Shown here: in pieces, positions 33,589 through 41,067 of the stretch | How positions within the stretch are numbered: position 1 is the stretch's first letter | How the letters are laid out: each line of letters starts with the position of its first letter | Source of the DNA: Rubellimicrobium arenae | Lineage (GTDB): Bacteria; Pseudomonadota; Alphaproteobacteria; Rhodobacterales; Rhodobacteraceae | DNA: 64,000 nucleotides | NCBI RefSeq assembly: GCF_017916295.1 | Contig: NZ_JAFMSS010000004.1 | Location: 124,001-188,000, forward strand | Reading direction: 5' to 3' | The notes under the pieces: generated by a model | What the model saw: the letters and a program-made list of their open reading frames with translations, nothing else | Told to the model about the DNA's origin: nothing | The model's database searches: none | Position numbers and translations under genes: made by a program

Positions 33589-35799
33589 ATGACCAACAGA
33601 ACGATAACCGTCGGCACCGCCAAGGAACTTCAGGCGGCGCTGGCCGCCTCGACCGGGGGCGAGACCATCCTGCTCAGGGCTGGCGACTATGGAACGCTGA
33701 ATATCGGCGAACGGACTCCGATCACGCGGAACTACGCATCCACGGTGACCATCAGGTCCGCCGATCCGGCCCACAAGGCCAGCTTTTCCGGCCTGGCGCT
33801 GAGCAACGTGCAGAAACTGGCCTTCGACGGCGTGGTGTTCGACTACCATTTCAAGTCCGGCGACCACGTCTTTGCGCGGCCCTTCAGCCTGTTCGGCTCA
33901 AGGGACGTGGCGATCCGGAACTCGATCTTCGACGGCGACGTCGCGACCGGCGTGTCCGCCGGAGCGGAGGGGCATGCGACCGGCATCGGCCTGAGCGTCC
34001 GTGGCAGCACCGGGATCACGATCGAGACCAGCGAATTCTCCGGATTTCACCGGGCCGTGGTGGTCAGCCGCAGCGGCGGCGTGCTCGTCCGCGGCAACGA
34101 CGTCCACGACATCCGCAGCGATGGGATGGACTTCGCTGAGGTCCATGATGTCACCATCGAGGGAAACCGCCTCCACGACTTTCGCGCGGCGCCGGGGGTC
34201 GGCGATCACCGCGACATGATCCAGTTCTGGACCAGCGGCACCACGTCGGGCAGCAGGGACGTCGTGATCCGGGACAACCTGCTGGATGTCGGGGACGGCG
34301 CGCCCACGCAGTCGATCTTCATGCGCAACGAGAGGGTGGATCGTGGCCAGGCCGGGGAGGAGATGTTCTACCGGAACATCCTGATCGAGAACAACACGAT
34401 CACCAACGGTCACGCGCACGGCATCCTGGTCGGGGAGGCGGCGAACCTGACGATCCGGAACAACTCGGTCCTGCACGCGGACGGGGGCGCCGCGGATGGC
34501 CCGGACCCCCTGGTCGAGATCCCGCGCATCGTCGTGGCCGAGCGGTCGACCGGCGTCCTGATCGAGGGGAATCTCACGGGCAGCCTCCCGGCCGGGACCG
34601 GCCATGCCGACTGGATCCTGCGGAACAACCTGATCGTGCAGGACCAGGACGCGAAGGGCGCAGGATACTACGGACAGCTTTTCGTGGCCTCGACCCTGGA
34701 GAATGACGCAAGCCATCACTTCGTCGCCCTGCCCGAAGGGTTGATCCCTCTGCTCCATGTGGGTTCGTCGGCGACCGCGGCGCCCGCCGGCGGCCTGAAC
34801 GCCATGTTCCACATCACGGCCCCGGAGATGGCCACGAGGGTCTTTGACGCATCCTATGCCCTGGCCTCGGGCGGGGCGATGCCGGCCGGGACCCATTACG
34901 TCTGGAGCTTCGGGGATGGCACGGTCGCCGAGGGCCGGAAGGTCAGCCATTCCTTCGCCCAGAGCGGCGATCACCAGGTCACGCTGATGACCATTCTGCC
35001 GGACGGGAGCGTCGCGACTGCGGAAGCCGGCGTCACGATCCATGATCCCCAGGTGCTTCGCCTGGGTTCCTCCGGCTTTGTCGCCCTGGACGGCGGGCAT
35101 GACCTGGACCTGGGTCCCCTGGCAGCGATGACGCCCGACGGACTTCAGCTTGGCGGACCCGGAGTCGCTGCGCGGGTGGGGCGTGCCCATGTGGTCGATG
35201 TGGTGGGGGCCGACGCGATGAGCGTCGGTTTTTCGCTGGATGCCGACAGGGTGGGGGCGTCAGGCGAGCTGTTCCGTCTCCATGGCAGCCTGATCGCCTC
35301 GGTGACCGGCGCGGGAGAGCTCAGCCTTCAGGTCTTCCGCGAGGGCTTGCCGTCCGTCGTTCTCGTGACGGCCGGGGCGGGGCTCAACTCGGTCGTCGAT
35401 CAGGACCACGACGTCGCCATCCGTCTGGAGGCCGGTCAGCTGCGCGTCTGGGTCGATGATGCCCTTCGGGCTCAGGCCAGCCTTCCCGGCGTGCTGGGAG
35501 GGGCGTCCGGGTTCAATTCGCAGGATCTGCTGTTCGGCAACCCTTGGGGACGGGCGAACTTCCAGGGCGACCTGGATGCGTTCCTCCTTGGGGTGGATGA
35601 CGGCAGCTTCCACGCGAGCCCGACGACCGAGGTGCTGGACCTCGGCTTTCCCGAAGCCGCGCGGGAGCATGGCCTGCACCAAGGAGCGCTGCAAGACCTG
35701 GGCAGTGCCTGTGCGGACCTTGTTGCGGACCTCTGGGCGCATCCGAATGGCCCGGCCGGGCTTCTGTCCGTCCCGGGGCCGGATTACGCGTTCCTTTAG
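33589..35799 (+). CDS. Right-handed beta-helix protein with PKD domain
   Basis: 736 residues from ATG at 33589 (GGGGGG upstream). Residues about 5-370 are parallel beta-helix rungs (RDVAIRNSIFDG, TGITIETSEFSGF, GGVLVRGNDVHDI, HDVTIEGNRLHDF, NILIENNTITNGH, NLTIRNNSVLH), as in polysaccharide lyases and epimerases. About 410-490 is a PKD-like domain (HYVWSFGDGTVAEG, VSHSFAQSGDHQVTL). About 510-700 resembles a concanavalin/laminin-G-like sandwich (LDADRVGASGELFRLHG, LRVWVDDALRA, FQGDLDAFLLGV). There is no N-terminal signal peptide and no RTX repeat, so the export route is unclear. Probably binds or cuts a polysaccharide; catalytic residues cannot be assigned. Confidence 0.8.
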   Translation: MTNRTITVGTAKELQAALAASTGGETILLRAGDYGTLNIGERTPITRNYASTVTIRSADPAHKASFSGLALSNVQKLAFDGVVFDYHFKSGDHVFARPFSLFGSRDVAIRNSIFDGDVATGVSAGAEGHATGIGLSVRGSTGITIETSEFSGFHRAVVVSRSGGVLVRGNDVHDIRSDGMDFAEVHDVTIEGNRLHDFRAAPGVGDHRDMIQFWTSGTTSGSRDVVIRDNLLDVGDGAPTQSIFMRNERVDRGQAGEEMFYRNILIENNTITNGHAHGILVGEAANLTIRNNSVLHADGGAADGPDPLVEIPRIVVAERSTGVLIEGNLTGSLPAGTGHADWILRNNLIVQDQDAKGAGYYGQLFVASTLENDASHHFVALPEGLIPLLHVGSSATAAPAGGLNAMFHITAPEMATRVFDASYALASGGAMPAGTHYVWSFGDGTVAEGRKVSHSFAQSGDHQVTLMTILPDGSVATAEAGVTIHDPQVLRLGSSGFVALDGGHDLDLGPLAAMTPDGLQLGGPGVAARVGRAHVVDVVGADAMSVGFSLDADRVGASGELFRLHGSLIASVTGAGELSLQVFREGLPSVVLVTAGAGLNSVVDQDHDVAIRLEAGQLRVWVDDALRAQASLPGVLGGASGFNSQDLLFGNPWGRANFQGDLDAFLLGVDDGSFHASPTTEVLDLGFPEAAREHGLHQGALQDLGSACADLVADLWAHPNGPAGLLSVPGPDYAFL

Positions 35800-35938
35800 G
35801 CCCGTGGCAGGAGGGGATGTTCGGACTGCTGCATCCGTTCCGTTCGGCCGCTGGGAGGGCGCTGGCCTTTCCCGGTCGCAAGGGCGAGAAGGGTCGCCTG
35901 GCCCCGTCGGGCCGTCGGCGCCCAGGGAGGGATCTGTC

Positions 35939-36103
35939 ATGCTCGCGCAATATGCCATTCCCCTGACCCTTCTGATGGTTGCGCCGTTCCTGCTGCGGGT
36001 GGCGCTTGCGGCCCTGTTTCCGTGGCGCCGGCTCCTGCGGCTTTATCTCGCCACCGGTGGGATTGCCGCGTTCGCACATTGGATCGGGCCGTATCTGACC
36101 TGA
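35939..36103 (+). CDS. Small hydrophobic membrane protein (54 residues)
   Basis: ATG at 35939 is preceded by AGGGAGG, a strong ribosome site. The protein has a hydrophobic helix (QYAIPLTLLMVAPFLLRVAL), a short FPWRRLLR turn and a second hydrophobic stretch (LYLATGGIAAFAHWIGPYL). No family recognised. It lies just upstream of the repeated promoter element at 36158. Confidence 0.55.
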   Translation: MLAQYAIPLTLLMVAPFLLRVALAALFPWRRLLRLYLATGGIAAFAHWIGPYLT

Positions 36104-36157
36104 GTTCCTCCACCGTCGGCCCGGTCGACGGCCTTGTTCTCGGAGCCGCGCAGCAAA

Positions 36158-36201
36158 GAGAAAACCTTTCTCTTGAAAATCACGACAAGGGCGCTCGTAT
36201 T
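36158..36201 (+). promoter_or_regulatory. Repeated promoter/operator element, copy 1
   Basis: An inverted repeat GAGAA-N5-TTCTC (36158-36172) directly abuts TTGAAA (36173-36178), which is followed after exactly 17 bases by CGTATT (36196-36201). This is a plausible -35/-10 promoter with an operator over its upstream edge. Nearly the same sequence occurs at 38927-38970. It would drive the acetyltransferase gene at 36297. Confidence 0.65.
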
Positions 36202-36296
36202 TCCTTGCGGCCGCTTGGGCTGGCAGCCTGCAGGGAAGCGCGGGCTGGGCCGGTGCGGCCGGCAGGAGGCGGACGGACAGGAAACCGGAAAGGGAT

Positions 36297-37004
36297 ATGC
36301 CGATGGTCATGATTGCCTGGGATTCCGACACGGAGTGGAGCCCCAATGCCGTCAGGGTCGCCGAGACCCGCGAAGGCCGGCGGCGCAGCGTTCTCGCCCC
36401 GGCGCTTCGCCATCTTTACCGGATACGCCGCCTCCGCCGCCTGTGCCGCCGCCTGTGCGAACGGCTCGAAGGCGGACCCATGTATTCCGCGACCTGGCGC
36501 GACATCCTGAAGGAACGTCACGGCGTCGTGGTGGGGCGCTACAGCTATGGGGCGATCCTGTCGCCGGGCGTGCTGCCGCGCGGCACGGTCGTCGGGGATT
36601 ACTGCTCGGTCGGGGACCAGCTGATCGTTCGCCGGCGGGATCATCCGACCGATCGCCCGGTGCTGCATCCGTTCTTCTACAACAGCGCCCTCGGCCTGCT
36701 GGCGCGCGATACGATTCCGCAGAACGAACACAACCCGCTCCGGATCGGGCATGACGTGTGGATCGGGGATCGGGTCACGGTCCTGAGCGGATGCCGGACG
36801 ATCGGGAACGGCGCCGTCATCGCCGCCGGAGCGGTCGTGACCAAGGACGTGCCGCCCTACACGATCGTGGCCGGCGTTCCGGCCCGGCCTATCCGGAAGC
36901 GGCTGGACGACGGCACGATCCGTTCGCTCGAGGCCAGCAGGTGGTGGGAGCAGGACATCGCCGCCCTGATCGAGGCTCCGCCGGTCGAGGGGCTTCTGGG
37001 CTAG
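36297..37004 (+). CDS. Hexapeptide-repeat (LbH) acyltransferase, CatB/MaaT-like
   Basis: 235 residues. After an Arg-rich N-terminal stretch (about 25-60, RRLRRLCRRLCERL), left-handed beta-helix hexapeptides begin at VVVGRYSYGAILSPG. The catalytic-type His lies in QNEHNPLRIGHDVWIGDRV, followed by GNGAVIAAGAVVTKDVPPY and the family ending TIVAGVPARPIRKR. It probably acetylates a sugar or polysaccharide using acetyl-CoA. The neighbourhood (beta-helix protein, GtrA/GtrB) points to surface-glycan modification. Preceded by promoter element copy 1, with the predicted -10 about 95 bases before the ATG. Confidence 0.88.
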   Translation: MPMVMIAWDSDTEWSPNAVRVAETREGRRRSVLAPALRHLYRIRRLRRLCRRLCERLEGGPMYSATWRDILKERHGVVVGRYSYGAILSPGVLPRGTVVGDYCSVGDQLIVRRRDHPTDRPVLHPFFYNSALGLLARDTIPQNEHNPLRIGHDVWIGDRVTVLSGCRTIGNGAVIAAGAVVTKDVPPYTIVAGVPARPIRKRLDDGTIRSLEASRWWEQDIAALIEAPPVEGLLG

Positions 37005-37086
37005 GGATGCGGGTGGACCGCCCAAGCATTCGAGGCCAGGCCGACGGCCCATGTGCGGCAGGGCAGGCCTCAATTTGCGTCAGCGC

Positions 37087-37130
37087 AACGGTCTGTAAGG
37101 ACTGTCGCTGATCTGAGAACGGTCCTGTAA
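37087..37130 (+). repeat. Direct repeat in the gtrA upstream region
   Basis: AACGGTCTGTAA (37087-37098) and AACGGTCCTGTAA (37118-37130) recur 31 bases apart. Immediately before them is the inverted repeat TTGCG-TCAG-CGCAA (37075-37088). The region, ending in an A/T-rich stretch (37131-37157), is the presumed gtrAB promoter, so these may be regulator sites. Confidence 0.4.
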
Positions 37131-37217
37131 TGGATTCGTTAATCAACTTTCATTATGACCCGGGGGACCAACGCCCTGCGCCGTATTTGATGCGGGCGGG
37201 GCCGGTCCCTTTCCGCT

Positions 37218-37592
37218 GTGCAGGGTCGAAGCGTGCAATTTCTCGGCTACGCCTTGGTGGGCGTACTCAATACGGCCCTCCATTGGTCGGTCTTCCTGGC
37301 ACTTGTTAGCCTGGGCGGGGCAGGGCAGGGCCTGGCGAACCTGCTCGCCTTCGTCTGCGCCGCGACCTTCAGCTTCTTCGTGAATGCGAAGTTCACCTTC
37401 CAGAGCGAACCCGACCTGATCCGGTACCTGGGCTATGTCGGCGTCTTGGGCGCATTGGCCTACCTGCTGGGCACGGCGGCGCAGAAGGTGGTCCTGCCGC
37501 CGCTCGTCACGCTCGCGGCCTTCTCGGCCATGAGCCTCGTGATCGGCTTCCTTTACTCCCGCTTCATCATCTTCCGGGAAGCTCGGCGATGA
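37218..37592 (+). CDS. gtrA: GtrA-family membrane protein
   Basis: 124 residues with four predicted transmembrane helices; QFLGYALVGVLNTALHWSVF at the N-terminus and FFVNAKFTFQ in the middle are GtrA signatures. GtrA-type proteins are thought to flip or position undecaprenyl-phosphate-linked sugars in the inner membrane. The GTG at 37218 is taken as the start; GTG at 37233 has a slightly better ribosome site (AGGG) and is an equal candidate. Overlaps gtrB by 4 bases. Confidence 0.85.
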   Translation: MQGRSVQFLGYALVGVLNTALHWSVFLALVSLGGAGQGLANLLAFVCAATFSFFVNAKFTFQSEPDLIRYLGYVGVLGALAYLLGTAAQKVVLPPLVTLAAFSAMSLVIGFLYSRFIIFREARR

Positions 37593-38563
37593 CGATGATT
37601 TCCCTGGTGGTTCCGGTCTTCGACGAAGAGGACGCGATCCCGATCTTCCACAACGTGGTGCGACGCACGGAGGGCCTGCGCGCCTTCGACGTCGAGATCG
37701 TCTTCGTCAACGACGGGAGCCGTGACGGCACCGCCGAGGCGATCCGGCGCATCGGGCTGGCCGATCCGTTGGTGCGGCTGGTGGATCTCACCCGCAACTT
37801 CGGCAAGGAAGCCGCTCTCCTCGCCGGGCTCGAACGGGCGCGGGGCGAAGCCGTCATCCCGATCGACGTCGATCTGCAGGACCCCATCGATGTGATCCCC
37901 TCGATGATCGACAAATGGCGCGCGGGGGCCGACGTGGTCCTGGCCAAGCGGATCGATCGCAGTTCGGATTCCCGGCTGAAACGGGACACGGCCGCGCTCT
38001 TCTACCGCCTTCACAACCGGATCAGCACCATCCGCATCGAGGAGAACGTCGGCGACTTCCGCCTGATTGCGCGCGCGGCCCTCAACGACATCCTGCGCCT
38101 GCCCGAGCGGAACCTTTTCATGAAGGGAATGCTGGCCTGGGTCGGCGGCCGCACGGAGGTCGTGGAATATGTGCGCCCGCCCCGCGTGGCGGGACAGTCC
38201 AAGTTCAACGGCTGGAAGCTCTGGAACTTCGCCATCGAGGGGATCACGAGCTTCTCGACGGTTCCGTTGCGGATCTGGACCTATCTGGGCCTGGTCATCT
38301 CGTCCCTGGCCTTTCTGCATGGCCTGTGGATGATGGTTCAGAAGCTGGTCTTCGGCAATCCCGTGCCCGGCTATCCGTCGCTGATCATCGCGATCATGTT
38401 CCTAGGAGGCGTGCAGATCGTCGGCATCGGCGTCATCGGAGAGTATATCGGCCGCATCTACATCGAGACCAAGCAGCGCCCGCGCTATCTCGTGCGCGAG
38501 GAGTGGCCGCCCACCCCGGTGGCGCGGCTGAAGCCGGCCAGCCCCGAGAAGCGGCAGGCCTGA
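37589..38563 (+). CDS. gtrB: GtrB/DPMS-type polyprenyl-phosphate glycosyltransferase
   Basis: 324 residues. GT2 N-terminal domain: ISLVVPVFDEEDAIPIF, IVFVNDGSRDGT and the DxD-type PIDVDLQDP near residue 92; then NLFMKGMLAWVGG and SKFNGWKLWNFAIEGITSFS before two C-terminal transmembrane helices (about 230-255 and 263-290), and IGRIYIETKQRPRY. This is the layout of bactoprenol glucosyltransferases that load a sugar onto undecaprenyl phosphate at the cytoplasmic face. Coupled to gtrA. The strain-specific third transferase (GtrC-type) that would hand the sugar to the acceptor is not adjacent. Confidence 0.9.
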   Translation: MTMISLVVPVFDEEDAIPIFHNVVRRTEGLRAFDVEIVFVNDGSRDGTAEAIRRIGLADPLVRLVDLTRNFGKEAALLAGLERARGEAVIPIDVDLQDPIDVIPSMIDKWRAGADVVLAKRIDRSSDSRLKRDTAALFYRLHNRISTIRIEENVGDFRLIARAALNDILRLPERNLFMKGMLAWVGGRTEVVEYVRPPRVAGQSKFNGWKLWNFAIEGITSFSTVPLRIWTYLGLVISSLAFLHGLWMMVQKLVFGNPVPGYPSLIIAIMFLGGVQIVGIGVIGEYIGRIYIETKQRPRYLVREEWPPTPVARLKPASPEKRQA

Positions 38564-38926
38564 CGTTCCCGTCCGGCCCGATCGGGCGCAGAACCCGGTG
38601 CGGCTCGTCCGAGGGGTCGTGATGGCCGTGCCAGCCCGATCGCATTGTCGGAGCATAATTCCCTGCTGCCCAGGCGCGCGCCCTTTGGCGTGAGCAGACC
38701 TTGGCCGAGGGGACGATCCCGACCGGGCGGGCAGGGCGCCCCTTGGCTGCCGTGGTCCCCAGGGTTCCCGGCCCCCCTAATCGCCCCTGACCACCTGCCA
38801 TCACCCCAAGTCTGCGGGGAACGCGTCGGCGCGCCGTGCAGGAGGGCCGTTCCAAGAGCCTCGCGCAGATGGGGGCAGGCGTTCTGACCGCCGCGTCGCC
38901 GGTCATGGTTTGCCATCCCGACGAAG
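38564..38926. other. 363 bases without a gene after gtrB
   Basis: No open frame here has a ribosome site or recognisable domain. The stretch ends at the second copy of the promoter element. Confidence 0.45.
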
Positions 38927-38970
38927 GAGAAAACTCTTCTCTTGAAAATCACGACAAAAGAACTCGTATT
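38927..38970 (+). promoter_or_regulatory. Repeated promoter/operator element, copy 2
   Basis: GAGAA-N5-TTCTC (38927-38941) abuts TTGAAA (38942-38947), then 17 bases, then CGTATT (38965-38970). Outside the N5 spacer and part of the 17-base spacer it is identical to copy 1 at 36158. It precedes the AsnC-type regulator gene. Confidence 0.65.
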
Positions 38971-39075
38971 TCCAGCATGACCCTAATCAGGTGCGATGCC
39001 ATGATTCCGCAGCCCTCCTTCTCCTCCGCCAGCCCCGCTCAGGCGGGCTTCGGTGCCACTGGCCGGAGGCTCCGC

Positions 39076-39540
39076 ATGGACCGGATCGACCGGAAGATCA
39101 TCGTCGAACTTCAGCGCGACGCGACCCTGTCGCTGGCGCGTCTTGCCGACCGGGTGGGGCTGTCGCAGACGCCGTGCTGGAAACGTGTCCAGAAGCTCGA
39201 GCAGACGGGCGTGATCACGCGCCGCGTCGCGCTCGTCGATCCGCAGATGGTGAGCCTGGGGCTGACGGCCTTCGTTGCCATCTCGGCCAACGACCACAGC
39301 CCGAGCTGGCGCGAGGCCTTTGCCCGGGGGATCGCCGGCATGGCCGAGATCACCGAGGTCTGGCGCATGGCGGGCGAGGCCGACTACCTGCTCAAGGTCG
39401 TGACCCGCGACATGGCCTCCTTCGATGCCTTCTATCGCCGCCTGACTGAAACGCTCGAACTGAAATCCGTGACCTCCAGCTTTGCGATGGAACGCGTGGC
39501 CTACACGACCGCCCTCCCCATCGCGATCGACGAGCCCTGA
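39076..39540 (+). CDS. Lrp/AsnC-family transcriptional regulator
   Basis: 154 residues from ATG at 39076, with GGAGG 7 bases upstream: winged HTH (MDRIDRKIIVELQRDATLSL ... SQTPCWKRVQKLEQTGVI) and C-terminal RAM domain (GLTAFVAISAN, VWRMAGEADYLLKVVT, VTSSFAMERVAYTTALPI). Ligand unknown. An in-frame ATG at 38977 would add 33 residues and falls where transcription from promoter element copy 2 should begin, so a leaderless longer form is possible. Neighbouring genes give no clear target; AsnC proteins usually act on themselves or adjacent genes. Confidence 0.88.
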   Translation: MDRIDRKIIVELQRDATLSLARLADRVGLSQTPCWKRVQKLEQTGVITRRVALVDPQMVSLGLTAFVAISANDHSPSWREAFARGIAGMAEITEVWRMAGEADYLLKVVTRDMASFDAFYRRLTETLELKSVTSSFAMERVAYTTALPIAIDEP

Positions 39541-39562
39541 GTCCCCGAAGGGAGGATCCCTC

Positions 39563-39712
39563 ATGTTTTCGATGCACGATCCCCACCTCGCGAGCCTGCT
39601 CGCGGGGACCGGTGCGGCCTTGCCCGCGGAGGAGGACCGCCTGATGTGGGCGGGCCTGATCGCCATGCAGGCCGGCCTGCTCGCCCTTTGGCTGCTGTTG
39701 CCATGGGCATGA
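39563..39712 (+). CDS. Small membrane protein (49 residues)
   Basis: ATG at 39563 with GGGAGG (39550-39555) upstream. MFSMHDPHLASLLAG is followed by EEDRLMWAGLIAMQAG and a hydrophobic end LLALWLLLPWA, one transmembrane helix. It overlaps the next gene by 10 bases, so the two are probably coupled. No family recognised. Confidence 0.55.
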   Translation: MFSMHDPHLASLLAGTGAALPAEEDRLMWAGLIAMQAGLLALWLLLPWA

Positions 39713-41067
39713 TGCGGACAGGGCTGCCCCGCCCGGGGTCAGGGAGCCGCCGCATCCTGGTCGTCGGCGGCGGGGCCAGCGGCGTGCTGCTGGCGGCCCA
39801 GCTCCTGCGGCGGGACGAAGATCGGGTGGCGGTGACCATCGTGGAGAAGGGGGCGATGCTGGGCTGCGGGGTGGCCTATTCCACGACCGACCCCACGCAT
39901 CTCCTGAACACGCGCGTGGCCAACATGTCCGCCTACCCGAGCGAGCCGCACCATTTCCTCGACTGGCTCAAGCGGCAGGGCGATGCCGATGCCGACCCGG
40001 ATGGCTTCGTTTCGCGCCCCACCTACGGGCGCTACATGGGGGCGCTTCTCGATCCATGGTCCGGGGGCGAGCGCCTGGACTGCCGTCGGGCCGAATGTGT
40101 CGGCCTGGACATCCGGTCGGACGGGGTGACCGCCCACCTGTCGGACGGCGGACGGATCGAGGCCGATCTGGCGGTTCTGGCGACCGGTCACGCCCTGCCG
40201 GACCGGCGAAAGGACCCGGAGCTGAGCCAGCCCTGGGCCGGGGCCGAGGGCCCGTGCCACGGCCCCGTCCTGATCGTGGGCTCAGGCCTGACCATGGTGG
40301 ACCAGGTGCTGTCGCTGCTGGCCGCCGGGCACCGGGGTCCGATCACGGTCATGTCGCGCCATGGTCTTCTGCCGCAGGTTCACCGCCAGGTGGCACCCGG
40401 CGGCTGGACGCCGGAAGGTCCGCCGCCCGTGGGCCGGGTTTCGGATCTCATGAGGTGGCTGCGGGCCGAGGTGCGGCGCCGCGAGGATCAGGGCGGCGAT
40501 TGGCGGGAGGTGGTGGACGGCCTGCGTCCTCAGATCCAGGCGATCTGGCGCGACATGCCCCTTGCGGCGCGGCGCAGCTTCCTGCGCCATGCCAGCCCGT
40601 GGTGGGAGGTGCATCGTCACAGGATGCCGCCCTCATCCCATGAAAAGCTGGACCTGGCCCGCGCGTCGGGTCAGTTGCGGCTGGTCCGGGGGCGGTTCGA
40701 ACGGGCGTCGCAGGACACCGGCGGGGGGCTTGTGGCGCATGTTCGTGGCCCGGACCACCGACCCGCCGACATCCGGGTGGCCCGGATCATCGACTGTCGC
40801 GGCATCCGGCGCGACCCCGAGGCGCATGCATCGCCCCTCATCGCCAGCCTTCTGGCCTCGGGCGAGGCCTTCATCGATCCCCTGCGACTCGGCCTGGACG
40901 TAGGGCCGGACTGCGACGTGCTGCGGCCGGATGGGAGCCGCAGCGAACGACTGTTCGCGATGGGACCGGTGTCCCGTGCGGCCTTCTGGGAGATCACGGC
41001 GATCCCGGACATTCGGCTCCAGGCCGAACGGCTGGCCCGGCGGCTGCTCGATGCCGTCCTGACCTAG
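39703..41067 (+). CDS. FAD/NAD(P)-binding protein
   Basis: 454 residues from ATG at 39703 (39709 and 39712 are also possible). N-terminal Rossmann motif RILVVGGGASGVLLAAQLL, then CGVAYSTTDPTHLLNTRVAN and SYPSEP-like HHFLDWL, and a second dinucleotide motif GPVLIVGSGLTMVDQVLSLL near residue 185. This is the pattern of the PF13454-type 'FAD-NAD(P)-binding' proteins, whose substrates are mostly unknown. Translation is probably coupled to the small membrane protein. Its stop codon overlaps the stop of the convergent MFS gene at the palindrome CTAG. Confidence 0.8.
   Translation: MGMMRTGLPRPGSGSRRILVVGGGASGVLLAAQLLRRDEDRVAVTIVEKGAMLGCGVAYSTTDPTHLLNTRVANMSAYPSEPHHFLDWLKRQGDADADPDGFVSRPTYGRYMGALLDPWSGGERLDCRRAECVGLDIRSDGVTAHLSDGGRIEADLAVLATGHALPDRRKDPELSQPWAGAEGPCHGPVLIVGSGLTMVDQVLSLLAAGHRGPITVMSRHGLLPQVHRQVAPGGWTPEGPPPVGRVSDLMRWLRAEVRRREDQGGDWREVVDGLRPQIQAIWRDMPLAARRSFLRHASPWWEVHRHRMPPSSHEKLDLARASGQLRLVRGRFERASQDTGGGLVAHVRGPDHRPADIRVARIIDCRGIRRDPEAHASPLIASLLASGEAFIDPLRLGLDVGPDCDVLRPDGSRSERLFAMGPVSRAAFWEITAIPDIRLQAERLARRLLDAVLT

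Noticed and set aside
37138..37157. TTAA-containing sequence resembling a CtrA site before gtrA
   Set aside because: Only one half-site matches; such TTAA words are expected by chance in an A/T-rich promoter stretch.
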